Shown piece after piece: positions 51,694 through 59,123 of a DNA stretch of 64,000 nucleotides. Origin of the DNA: SMWD01 sp964629475 (GTDB lineage: Bacteria > Pseudomonadota > Gammaproteobacteria > Steroidobacterales > GCA-2729495); the NCBI GenBank assembly GCA_964629475.1, contig CAZVQW010000002.1:124001-188000 (forward strand), given 5' to 3'. The notes below the pieces were generated by a model. That model had not been told where the DNA came from. It was given only the letters and a program-made list of their open reading frames with translations, and did not search any database. The translations under genes and the position numbers were made by a program. Numbering within the stretch: position 1 is the stretch's first letter; each line of letters opens with the position of its first letter.

Positions 51694-52818
51694 TTATTGG
51701 CCGGCGGTAATCTTGTAGCGCTTCATTTTTTCGGCCAGTGTCGTGCGGCCTATCTGTAATTGCCGTGCTGCCTTCGCTGTTACTCCGTTCGCCTCGTACA
51801 GGGCACGCCGAATGAGTGAGATTTCGACATTCTCGAGATAGGCTTTCAGCGGAACGCCTTCGGCCGGCAACTCGAAGTCTTCTGGCTGTGGGCCCGATGC
51901 CCGGGTTGCCACAACATCTTTCAGGTCCGACTCGCGCAAGGCTGCTTTTGCCGTATAGCGAGTTGGCAGTTGTGCGATATCGACCACATTGCCCGGGTGT
52001 AGTACGCACAAGCGCTCGATCAGGTTGCCCAGTTCGCGGATATTGCCGGGCCAGTCGTATTGCTTGAGTATACGGATTGCGCCGGGGGTGATCTGGACAG
52101 GCTGGATGCCCGACTGAGCACAGCGATTCAGGATATTTTCGGTCAGTACGTCGATATCGTCCGTGCGTTCGCGCAGCGCCGGTAACTCTATTGGGAATAC
52201 ATTCAGGCGGTAGAAGAGGTCTTCGCGAAATTGTCCGTCGAGAATCGCCTGTTCCAGATTACGGTGAGTCGCAGCAACAATGCGCACGTCGCAAGAGCGG
52301 CTCCGGTTGCTGCCGACTCTCTCATAAACACGTTCCTGCAGAACACGGAGAAGTTTGACCTGCATGTTCAGGCTCATATCACCGATCTCGTCGAGGAATA
52401 GCGTGCCGCCTTCGGCAACTTCAAAACGGCCCTGGCGGGTCGCAATCGCGCCGGAAAAAGCGCCTTTCTCGTGGCCGAACAACTCGCTTTCGAGCAGGTC
52501 CGCGGGGATCGCGCCGCAATTCACCGGTACGAACGGCCTGTTTTGCCGGGGGGACAGTTCATGCATATAGCGCGCGGCCCACTCTTTGCCCGTGCCGGAT
52601 TCTCCGGTTATCAGAACGTTCGTCGTAAACTCTGCGACCTGCTCGATCAGCCGCCTGACGCCGATCATCCGATGACTTGTGCCGGTCGGGAAATACGCCC
52701 GATTCGGATCCATGTGCACTGCGCTGGCATTGCGGGTTACCGGCTGATCATCGTGTCGTGATTTAATACCTGAATCAGCAGGCGCTGGATTCACCGGTGA
52801 TTCCGCGGTTTGATTCAT
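51694..52818 (-). CDS. FleQ/FlrA-like sigma-54-dependent activator lacking the N-terminal receiver-like domain
   Basis: This protein of 374 residues is closest in pattern to the flagellar master regulator FleQ. Its parts are an AAA+ domain with Walker A GESGTGKE (72-79), sigma-54 contact loop GAFSGA (119-124, usually GAFTGA), Walker B GGTLFLDE (137-144) and REDLFYRLNVFPIELPALRER, then a Fis-type HTH (GVTAKAARQLQIGRTTLAEKMKRY). The roughly 120-residue FleQ N-terminal domain is absent; only about 40 polar residues precede the AAA+ part. An LFRS motif is not seen before the GTS segment. AGGAGA precedes the ATG. It is the only candidate master activator in the window. Confidence 0.88.
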   Translation of the reverse strand: MNQTAESPVNPAPADSGIKSRHDDQPVTRNASAVHMDPNRAYFPTGTSHRMIGVRRLIEQVAEFTTNVLITGESGTGKEWAARYMHELSPRQNRPFVPVNCGAIPADLLESELFGHEKGAFSGAIATRQGRFEVAEGGTLFLDEIGDMSLNMQVKLLRVLQERVYERVGSNRSRSCDVRIVAATHRNLEQAILDGQFREDLFYRLNVFPIELPALRERTDDIDVLTENILNRCAQSGIQPVQITPGAIRILKQYDWPGNIRELGNLIERLCVLHPGNVVDIAQLPTRYTAKAALRESDLKDVVATRASGPQPEDFELPAEGVPLKAYLENVEISLIRRALYEANGVTAKAARQLQIGRTTLAEKMKRYKITAGQ

Positions 52819-53108
52819 ACTTTTTCTCCTTGCGCGCCCGATCGGCTCACGACAGCCGGAAACGTCAAAATTCTGTCAGATTCGGCGCGATACCTGAATT
52901 ATTCACGTCAACACAACATAACTTGTCCTCGATGATTATTTATTTTTCCTTTCAGGTCAATAAGCTGACTCGGTTTTCTCAATTATAAATAAAGTTTGAA
53001 CTGAACTCGTCATCCCGGACTGCCAACAAAATGTCACTCTGTGGCTTTGTGGCTACAAACGTGATTCGGGTCGCTGGCTGCCGGCAACCGGGGTGTTAGG
53101 CTTCGGGT
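52819..53108. other. 290-bp AT-rich spacer before the FleQ-like gene
   Basis: No open reading frame or RNA gene was recognised. The stretch 52880-53000 is markedly AT-rich, with TTGACC on the minus strand at 52955-52960 as a possible -35 hexamer, but I could not find a well-spaced -10 element. It presumably contains the promoter of the FleQ-like gene and perhaps that of the rightward gene at 53109. No sigma-54 element was seen. Confidence 0.4.
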
Positions 53109-53666
53109 ATGGTTAATCGGATTCTGCAAAATCGCATTCGCCCATCGACAGAACGCCGATATAAACGTCTGCCGCCGCGCGGTCTGTGCACTGTAGTGAT
53201 TCTCTTTCAAACGGTCGCAGTCGGTATTTCTGCGGGTGCCGATGAGCCCGATACGGAGGTCATTGCCGTGACCCCGGGCACTAGCTATTCCCATTCGGCT
53301 CCAGCAGGTTGGCAGGGAGCAACCCGGCAGGAGGACACGCATGACAAAATACCCCGGCCCAAATCGTCGCTGACGATCCGGGCCTATGAAGGATTCGGAG
53401 TGCTGCGACCGTATTACGGCAATGACCCCGCCTATGGTGTGGATGTTACGGCGGAAATCGAAAACTGTCCGGATGGCAATAACCGCATCAGTTCGCTGAA
53501 TATCGGTGGTTGGTTATTTGCAGTCGACGGAGATTGTTCAGACTATCACCGAAGTAAGCGGGTCTCGGTATCGGCGATAGATGACGGAAAAGATGAAGAG
53601 ATGTCAGACGAAGCGGTGATGGATTGCGATCCGGCGACGTGGCGATGCCGAATGATCGATCGTTAG
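53109..53666 (+). CDS. hypothetical, possibly exported protein
   Basis: I do not recognise this 185-residue protein. The N-terminus is basic (NRIRPSTERRYKRLPPRG) followed by a short hydrophobic stretch (LCTVVILFQTVAVGISAGA), compatible with a signal peptide. The mature part is polar and acidic and has four cysteines (ENCPDG, GDCSDYH, MDCDPATWRC) that could form two disulfides. No ribosome site is obvious. The gene is isolated between the FleQ-like gene and the frameshifted VPLPA-CTERM gene, and ends 3 bp from the latter's stop codon. Confidence 0.55.
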   Translation: MVNRILQNRIRPSTERRYKRLPPRGLCTVVILFQTVAVGISAGADEPDTEVIAVTPGTSYSHSAPAGWQGATRQEDTHDKIPRPKSSLTIRAYEGFGVLRPYYGNDPAYGVDVTAEIENCPDGNNRISSLNIGGWLFAVDGDCSDYHRSKRVSVSAIDDGKDEEMSDEAVMDCDPATWRCRMIDR

Positions 53667-54345
53667 TGTGACGCTAAATTGCCTGTTGATTCCCGTCGCT
53701 TGATCCAGACGAGCAGGCCCAAGGCCGACCCGAGCAGCCAGACCGAGGCCGGTAGCGGGACCGCAGTAAGTGGCGGCCGGTCGATCAGGATACGCAGTTC
53801 ATGGATGTCATTTTTGGCGACAGTCTGAAATGCAAATGTGTGACGGTCGGGCGAAAAGCTGAACCAGTTTTTTGCGCCGTTGAGTTCGTAACCCCGTGCC
53901 TCACCGGCACCGGCGTAGACCGTAGTGCCGGTACCGAGCAGCAAATCTGTTTCGCCGAGGGTTGTCTCCTGAAATATGATGCCGACTATATCCGTGTCGA
54001 ATGTTATTGAACCGGACAGCTCAATTTTTTTGCTTGGCGTTTCCGCGTGCAGTATCAAGCTGTCATAGTTGCCCGGTGCCAAAGACCCGGACCAGGTTGA
54101 CTGGGTTCCGCCAGAGCTGCTGGTATACAGGCCGGTTGCATTGTTCTGGAACGGGATGACGTCGATCGGTAGTGGCTCGAGCAACGGCAGATTGTATTGT
54201 TCCATCCACAGGAAAGCATGATTGCTGGAGGTGAGGTCTCCGGTGGCGGCACGGCCAATAATGAAATATCGCCGCTTGTTGTCATGGCCGCCGCATCGAC
54301 GATAAACAGCCAGACCGCAACAGAAATTATCAGTTTGCTACGCAT
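53663..54345 (-). pseudogene. VPLPA/PEP-CTERM-type surface protein gene split by a frameshift
   Basis: Two overlapping minus-strand frames together resemble one exported protein. The first starts at 54345 behind GGAAG, encodes the signal peptide RSKLIISVAVWLFIVDAAA and runs MTTSGDISLLAVPPPETSPPAI. The second, in a different frame, continues SNHAFLWMEQYNLPLLEP and ends in the sorting tail VPLPASVWLLGSALGLLVWIKRR, a transmembrane helix plus basic cluster typical of VPLPA-CTERM proteins. Joining them needs a -1 shift, equivalent to one missing base, at about 54210-54235. This may be a real mutation, a base-calling error, or less likely programmed frameshifting. The second frame alone (53663-54205) lacks a signal peptide. 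Confidence 0.7.
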
Positions 54346-54562
54346 GCTTCCAATCTCGAATCAAGCATCAATCCGGAAAAATGGTTGGATGAATGGGTAA
54401 CAGGTATCAGGCTAGCGAACGGACGGGAAAATGGCGACGAGACCGGTCACAGAAACAGAAATTGGTATCGGGTAATTTTGCCTTTACATAACGGCCAGAA
54501 TTTTGCGCCATTGACCGATCCGGCAACGAGGAGCTATGGCTACCAGGGCAGCCCGGTACGGG

Positions 54563-55309
54563 CTATACCTCGGCAGAGAAAAAGGTGCCTTGTGAGTGCA
54601 CAAGTCGGAGGGTTTCGAATACGACGCCGACGATCCAGCCGGCATCGTCGTCGCGCTGGCAATGTGTTACCAGTGCAACTGCATCTATGGAACTGCTGGC
54701 GATTTTCACGCGACGACCTTCTCCCAAGCGACGTTCCGACATGAACCGCATGCCGTTCGGCGACACATCAAGAGTTTGGCCGGCCCAGGGAGTTGGTTGC
54801 GGCCAGGTCGTATAAAAAGCGATATCGAGATGCGTTGGTATCCGGTTGACGGCACGCTGACCGGAGTGTTCGAGGCGCCATTCGGAAGCCGGGCAGAGTG
54901 GGCTCTCACACTTCGGGCAAACCAGGTCGGGATCATCGGTCGTGTTGTGATCGTGAGGCGTCAGACAAAACAGGCAGGCCGTATTCGGCTCTGACGCGGT
55001 GTCGGTTGCGGGATTATTTCCCGATTGGTCTGCCGTTTCATCTGCCGCTTCTTCGGCCGGTTTGGAAGAAGATAAACCGCGGCGAATCAGTTGCCGCTCA
55101 TGGTCGTACCGCGCACGGCTCTCCGGATTCGTCAGTATGCGGTAGGCCTCGTTGATCAGTGCGGCATTCCAATGATTGCCACCGAGGTCCGGATGTTGTT
55201 TGAGCCGCTGCATCAATGTCCGGTAGCTGGACTTGATGATTTCGGCCGGGGCGTCCGGCTGAACATGCAAAATTCGATAATAATTGCGTCGGTTATCCAC
55301 GGCTCTCAA
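54563..55309 (-). CDS. J-domain / zinc-ribbon / PilZ fusion protein
   Basis: This 248-residue cytoplasmic protein has three recognisable parts. Residues 8-72 form a J-domain with the HPD motif at 39-41 (YYRILHVQPDAPAEIIKSSYR), which in known proteins stimulates Hsp70 ATPase. Residues 112-139 hold paired cysteines (C112, C115, C131, C134, C139) like a zinc ribbon. Residues 150-235 match a PilZ domain with both c-di-GMP contacts, R152xxxR156 and DVSPNG (181-186), followed by VGVVF. The combination suggests a chaperone adaptor that responds to c-di-GMP; that is inference. It is a single gene, not close to dnaK or dnaJ in this window. Confidence 0.85.
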   Translation of the reverse strand: MRAVDNRRNYYRILHVQPDAPAEIIKSSYRTLMQRLKQHPDLGGNHWNAALINEAYRILTNPESRARYDHERQLIRRGLSSSKPAEEAADETADQSGNNPATDTASEPNTACLFCLTPHDHNTTDDPDLVCPKCESPLCPASEWRLEHSGQRAVNRIPTHLDIAFYTTWPQPTPWAGQTLDVSPNGMRFMSERRLGEGRRVKIASSSIDAVALVTHCQRDDDAGWIVGVVFETLRLVHSQGTFFSAEV

Positions 55310-55554
55310 TTTCTATGCCACAGCCGGGTGTAAGCGCTGCAGTGCCGGACAGGGTAAAGTCCGATAATGCTGATGTGCTCGGCTCAAGTCCACCGCGAGT
55401 GTCGCAATTTAGCCCCGTGGCAGGAATTATTGACTCTCACTGCGACGATAGTAGCGGTAGGACTCGAAAAGCTGTCGAGCAGCAGGAATAGCAATCGCTT
55501 GCATTAAACCGGTTGATCAGAATTGACCCGGAAGTTGTCTCCAATTTGCTATAG

Positions 55555-55570
55555 TTTACCGATCGGTTTA
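55555..55570. promoter_or_regulatory. palindromic possible operator
   Basis: TTTACCGATCGGTTTA is centred on the 10-bp palindrome ACCGATCGGT (55558-55567) and lies directly after TATAGT (55550-55555), 29 bp before the next ATG. The form resembles sites of TetR-type repressors. No such repressor gene lies nearby, so the assignment is weak. Confidence 0.3.
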
Positions 55571-55598
55571 GGCAGTGATTTGTCATGGGAGCACGGCA

Positions 55599-55829
55599 AT
55601 GTTGCGGCGAACTAAAACCTATTGGCTGTTAATGGCCCTGTTTACATTGACCGGTGTCTACAGTTTCTGGTTATTTTTCCAGTGGAACAGCATCGGCGGT
55701 GAACCGGGTTCCGATCTCGATCTCGTCAGGCGGAATGCATATGCAAGCCTGCTTGCCGGGTTTATTTGCCTGGCAGGGGTCATAGCCCTGACAGTTGCGC
55801 ACAACAAAAAATCACGCCGAGATATCTAG
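55599..55829 (+). CDS. small two-helix membrane protein
   Basis: From the ATG at 55599 (GGGAG upstream) the product has 76 residues with two transmembrane helices: WLLMALFTLTGVYSFWLFF and ASLLAGFICLAGVIALTVA. A polar loop GEPGSDLDLVRRN lies between them and the tail is basic (HNKKSRRDI). No family is recognised. It is convergent with prc, with only 1 bp between the stops. The in-frame ATG at 55575 is an alternative start. Confidence 0.65.
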   Translation: MLRRTKTYWLLMALFTLTGVYSFWLFFQWNSIGGEPGSDLDLVRRNAYASLLAGFICLAGVIALTVAHNKKSRRDI

Positions 55830-55830
55830 A

Positions 55831-57948
55831 TCAGAGTTTGTTTGCCTTCGACATGACGGAGTCATGTTTCTTGTCGAGCGTGACGAGATCAGTGAGGATA
55901 TCAGTTGCCTGGTCCAGCAGGATGTCGGGTTGCTCTTCATCCTTGACGGCATCGAGCGAATCGATCGACTCAAGTCCGTTAGCCGCACGACGCTGGTTTT
56001 CGCGTTCCAGGCGTTTTTGACGTGTCGCTTCGCGTTCTGCGAGGCGCTTTTCCTTGTTCAGTGAAATTGATTTTTTCGCCCGCAGTTCCTCCATGGCGGC
56101 GATGTCCGACAGAAGATAGTCGATATTTGCATCCATCTGAATGCGCGTGTTGTAGGCCTGGGTCAGGTACGAAATTTCACTGTCGAGCGGTTGCTGTGCA
56201 GAGAAACCCGTGGCCTTGATTTGATCCCAGGGCAGGGCGCGTTTGCGGCTGCTTTCACCATTTTTTTCCGGGTCTATTGCGGACGGCAGATCAATGTCCG
56301 GCAGTACACCTCTGTGTTGTGTGCTACCGCCGGTGACCCGGTAGTATTTACCGATCGTCAGTGTCAACTGGCCGAGGCCCGGGTCCGGGACTCGGCGCGC
56401 ATACTGATCGAGGATATACAGGTTCTGTACCGTGCCTTTGCCGAAAGTGCGCTGGCCGATAACCACACCACGTTGATAGTCCTGAATCGCCGCAGCAAAA
56501 ATCTCCGACGCCGATGCGCTGAATCTGTCGACCAGTACGACCAGGGGACCGTCGTACACTGCATTCGGCTCCGGGTCGTCCAGCACCTCAATTCGGCCGG
56601 TAGTATCCTTGAGCTGGACGACCGGCCCGTCGCTGATGAACAAACCCGTCAGCGCCGTCGCTTCGGACAAGTGACCGCCGCCGTTGCTGCGCAGATCTAT
56701 AACGAGACCATCGAGGCCATCTTCCTGCAGTTCTTCGATCAGGCGTCTGACATCGTGTGTCGTGCTGACATAGTCCTGTTCGCCTTTACTGCGGGCATCG
56801 TAATCCTGATAGAAACTGGGTACGGTGATGACGCCGACGATACCCGTTTGATCGTTGCTTTCAATCGTGATTTTCTTGCTGCTTGCCGCCTGCTCTTCGA
56901 GCTTGATCTTGTCGCGGACCAGGTCGAGTATATTTTGTTCTGCACCGGGCATTGCATCGGCCGGCAGGATCTGTAGCCGCACGGTCGTGCCGCTTGGTCC
57001 GCGAATCAGTTGAACGACATCATCGAGTGCCCAGCCGACGACATCGACCATTTCTCCGGACGCGCCCTGACCGACGGCAGTAATCCGGTCATTCGGCAAC
57101 AGGCGGCCGTCGATTGAAGCCGGCCCGCCGGCGATAATATTGAGTACCGCGACAAGTTCGTCATCCAGGCGCAACGATGCGCCGATCCCTTGGTACGACA
57201 GGCTCATCTGGATCTTGTATTCCTCCGACTGGCGCGGAGACAAGTAACTCGAATGTGGATCCAGCGTGCGGGTAAATGAATTCAGGAACGTTTCGACGAC
57301 ATCGTCACTGTCGAGTTGATTAATGCGTTTGAGTACTCGTGAATAACGCTTGGTCAGAACCTCAACCGTATCGTCCCATTCTTTGTCGGCGAGAGTCAGG
57401 CCCAGCCCGTCGTTGGTGACACGCTGGCGCCAAAGTTGCTGCATTTCCTCCGGTGAGGACAGCCATGGCAGATCTTCGCGATTGAACACGTAGTCTTCGT
57501 CGCTGTTGAAGTCCAGCGGTTCTTCGAGCAGTGATATTGCGTAATCGAGATTTTGCTGGGCACGTAATCGGTACAAGCGAAAAATATCGAATATCGGATT
57601 GAAATCTCCGGATCGCAGAACGTTGTCGAGAGAGTTGCGGTAACGGTTGAAATAGGTGATGTCGGAAGCGCGGAAATAGTGCTTGTTCACATCCAGTGCA
57701 TCGATGTAATTGTCCAGGATGATCGACGAGAGGTCGTCATCGATGCTGATCTTCGAGTAGTGAGCCCGTTCGACAAAACGGGTCACCATTCTGGAAACCT
57801 GTCGATGGCGCTGGTCGGACTCCAGGATCTTTGGTACGGCATCGGTTTGCGCGGTAGCCGCAACAAATCCCGGTGACGCCAGCAGGGCCAGCAGGATCGT
57901 CGCAAGCCGGGCGCAAGATCTGCGGCCTGATGTATGGCTAGAGTTCAT
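55831..57948 (-). CDS. prc: carboxy-terminal (tail-specific) processing protease Prc
   Basis: Prc is a periplasmic serine protease that trims proteins such as FtsI and regulates peptidoglycan hydrolases. The ATG at 57948 gives 705 residues with a signal peptide (CARLATILLALLASPGFVAATA); an ATG at 57972 would add eight. The PDZ domain is near SLSYQGIGASLRLDDELVAVLNIIAGGPA. The S41 catalytic serine lies in VDRFSASASEIFAAAIQDY and the lysine in QRTFGKGTVQN. A DUF3340-like C-terminal region rich in Glu and Arg (LNKEKRLAEREATRQKRLE) completes it. Confidence 0.95.
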   Translation of the reverse strand: MNSSHTSGRRSCARLATILLALLASPGFVAATAQTDAVPKILESDQRHRQVSRMVTRFVERAHYSKISIDDDLSSIILDNYIDALDVNKHYFRASDITYFNRYRNSLDNVLRSGDFNPIFDIFRLYRLRAQQNLDYAISLLEEPLDFNSDEDYVFNREDLPWLSSPEEMQQLWRQRVTNDGLGLTLADKEWDDTVEVLTKRYSRVLKRINQLDSDDVVETFLNSFTRTLDPHSSYLSPRQSEEYKIQMSLSYQGIGASLRLDDELVAVLNIIAGGPASIDGRLLPNDRITAVGQGASGEMVDVVGWALDDVVQLIRGPSGTTVRLQILPADAMPGAEQNILDLVRDKIKLEEQAASSKKITIESNDQTGIVGVITVPSFYQDYDARSKGEQDYVSTTHDVRRLIEELQEDGLDGLVIDLRSNGGGHLSEATALTGLFISDGPVVQLKDTTGRIEVLDDPEPNAVYDGPLVVLVDRFSASASEIFAAAIQDYQRGVVIGQRTFGKGTVQNLYILDQYARRVPDPGLGQLTLTIGKYYRVTGGSTQHRGVLPDIDLPSAIDPEKNGESSRKRALPWDQIKATGFSAQQPLDSEISYLTQAYNTRIQMDANIDYLLSDIAAMEELRAKKSISLNKEKRLAEREATRQKRLERENQRRAANGLESIDSLDAVKDEEQPDILLDQATDILTDLVTLDKKHDSVMSKANKL

Positions 57949-58018
57949 GGAAATAGACTTATTAATCAACATTCTTTAGGCTTCATCGCGAACTTCGGTT
58001 CAATTCTATTATGGCAAG

Positions 58019-58069
58019 GCTAGAACGGCTGATCCGTTCTAGCAAGGCCTTGTGCCGCAGAAACGGCAC
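58019..58069. repeat. two adjacent hairpins between prc and a small membrane protein gene
   Basis: GCTAGAACGG (58019-58028) and CCGTTCTAGC (58034-58043) form a perfect 10-bp stem with a 5-nt loop. Just after it GTGCCG (58052-58057) and CGGCAC (58064-58069) form a second, 6-bp stem. CAAGGC flanks the first stem on both sides. Both lie in the 140-bp divergent space and could be transcribed in the leader of the gene at 58089. Confidence 0.5.
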
Positions 58070-58088
58070 GACCTGACGGAGTCAATAA

Positions 58089-58376
58089 ATGAATCCCTTT
58101 ACGGTGATTCTCGGCATCACCCTCGGTAGCCTTGTTTCTATCGCTTTCAGTCTCGGTGGCGTCCTGTTCGTATTCTGGTTTCTCCGCGAAGAGAGCCTGA
58201 GGTTTGACGCCGAAATGCCGGAATTGTTGCGTAGTACAGCCATTTTCTTTGTTCTTGCCGCAATTGCGGCCGTGAGCTTTGTCGGTACACTGAAAAACAG
58301 TGCTTGGCGCCATATTAGCCTCGCGTTGCTGTGGTTCGGGTTGATCGGCACCGGTTGGTATTACTGGCCGGAGTGA
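58089..58376 (+). CDS. small membrane protein of unknown function
   Basis: This 95-residue protein has three hydrophobic segments: FTVILGITLGSLVSIAFSLGGVLFVFWFL, STAIFFVLAAIAAVSFVGTL and ISLALLWFGLIGTGWYYW. No family is recognised. GGAG stands 9 bp before the ATG. Its end overlaps the convergent gene 58361-58645 by 16 bp. Confidence 0.65.
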   Translation: MNPFTVILGITLGSLVSIAFSLGGVLFVFWFLREESLRFDAEMPELLRSTAIFFVLAAIAAVSFVGTLKNSAWRHISLALLWFGLIGTGWYYWPE

Positions 58377-58645
58377 CTGTGTCGGAATATCCGCAGAGCG
58401 GTCAGCCAGATCACAACGATCAGCAGCGGTGCCAGGATCAACATCAGGGCGGCGCGCTCACCGTGCCATGTGGACAGATAAATTGTCCCCAGGTAGCCCG
58501 CCAGTCCGCCATTACCCTCGTATGACCCGACGATGGTGCCGCCGACGAGGTAAGCCATGACGGGAATGATGACGGCTCCGGCAAAAAGGAGCGCCGCAAT
58601 TCTGATCAGGATCTTTTTCCACGATGGGTTCACGGTCAGGCTCAC
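58361..58645 (-). CDS. small membrane protein of unknown function
   Basis: This 94-residue protein has two hydrophobic segments, LIRIAALLFAGAVIIPVMAYLVGGTIVG and ALMLILAPLLIVVIWLTALRIF, with a polar loop between (SYEGNGGLAGYLGTIYLSTWHGERA). No family is recognised. It overlaps the convergent gene at 58089-58376 by 16 bp. It may share a transcript with the gene ending at 58703. Confidence 0.6.
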   Translation of the reverse strand: MSLTVNPSWKKILIRIAALLFAGAVIIPVMAYLVGGTIVGSYEGNGGLAGYLGTIYLSTWHGERAALMLILAPLLIVVIWLTALRIFRHSHSGQ

Positions 58646-58702
58646 GATATTGCGCTGGAAAACGCGCTATTTTTGCACGATAGACACCCTTAGGACATCG
58701 AA

Positions 58703-59032
58703 TTAGGGGGAATTATCGTCTTCAGACGCGAGTTTTTCAGACCCGGACCCTGGTTTGCGGTGACGAAGTTTATGTCGTAGTGCGGCGATACCGATGCCAA
58801 GGTGCAGTGCAGCGAGGCCAAATACCAGGGCCCATGGCAGGATCCACGTCCAGCCGGGTTGATACAGCGCTGCAGTCAGCGCGACGAGCCCGCAGCAAAT
58901 ATAGATCACCGGCAACGCCTCATAGATGGCGCGCGGCAACCAGACGCGTTTCAGCAATAATCGCCGGAGTCGCGTGCTCGCCGCCTCGTGCTCACATGGC
59001 GGGGTGGTCCGTATCGTACTGGGTTTTTGCAT
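58703..59032 (-). CDS. small membrane protein of unknown function (CRP-like site upstream)
   Basis: This 109-residue protein has a basic N-terminal part (STRLRRLLLKRVWLPRAIYE) and two transmembrane helices (ALPVIYICCGLVALTAALY and WILPWALVFGLAALHLGIGIAAL), followed by a basic and then acidic tail. No family is recognised. A perfect CRP-type half-site pair is centred about 52 bp before the ATG, which points to catabolite-type control. Confidence 0.6.
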   Translation of the reverse strand: MQKPSTIRTTPPCEHEAASTRLRRLLLKRVWLPRAIYEALPVIYICCGLVALTAALYQPGWTWILPWALVFGLAALHLGIGIAALRHKLRHRKPGSGSEKLASEDDNSP

Positions 59033-59076
59033 CGTGTCGCCTGACCGGTAGTGTCCGGTACTACGGCAGATATGTC

Positions 59077-59092
59077 TGTGAGATCGCTCACA
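59077..59092. promoter_or_regulatory. CRP/Vfr-like binding site
   Basis: TGTGAGATCGCTCACA is an exact TGTGA-N6-TCACA palindrome, the core of the E. coli CRP and pseudomonad Vfr consensus. It lies 45 bp upstream of the minus-strand gene starting at 59032 and about 30 bp downstream of the stop of the HExxH gene, so the gene at 59032 is the likely target. Confidence 0.6.
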
Positions 59093-59123
59093 GCATTAAG
59101 TAGCATGCAAAAAGAGGGAATGT

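Noticed and set aside
55351..55369. TAAAGTCCGATAATG resembling parts of a FliA promoter
   Set aside because: The -35-like and -10-like pieces are almost adjacent, so spacing excludes promoter function.
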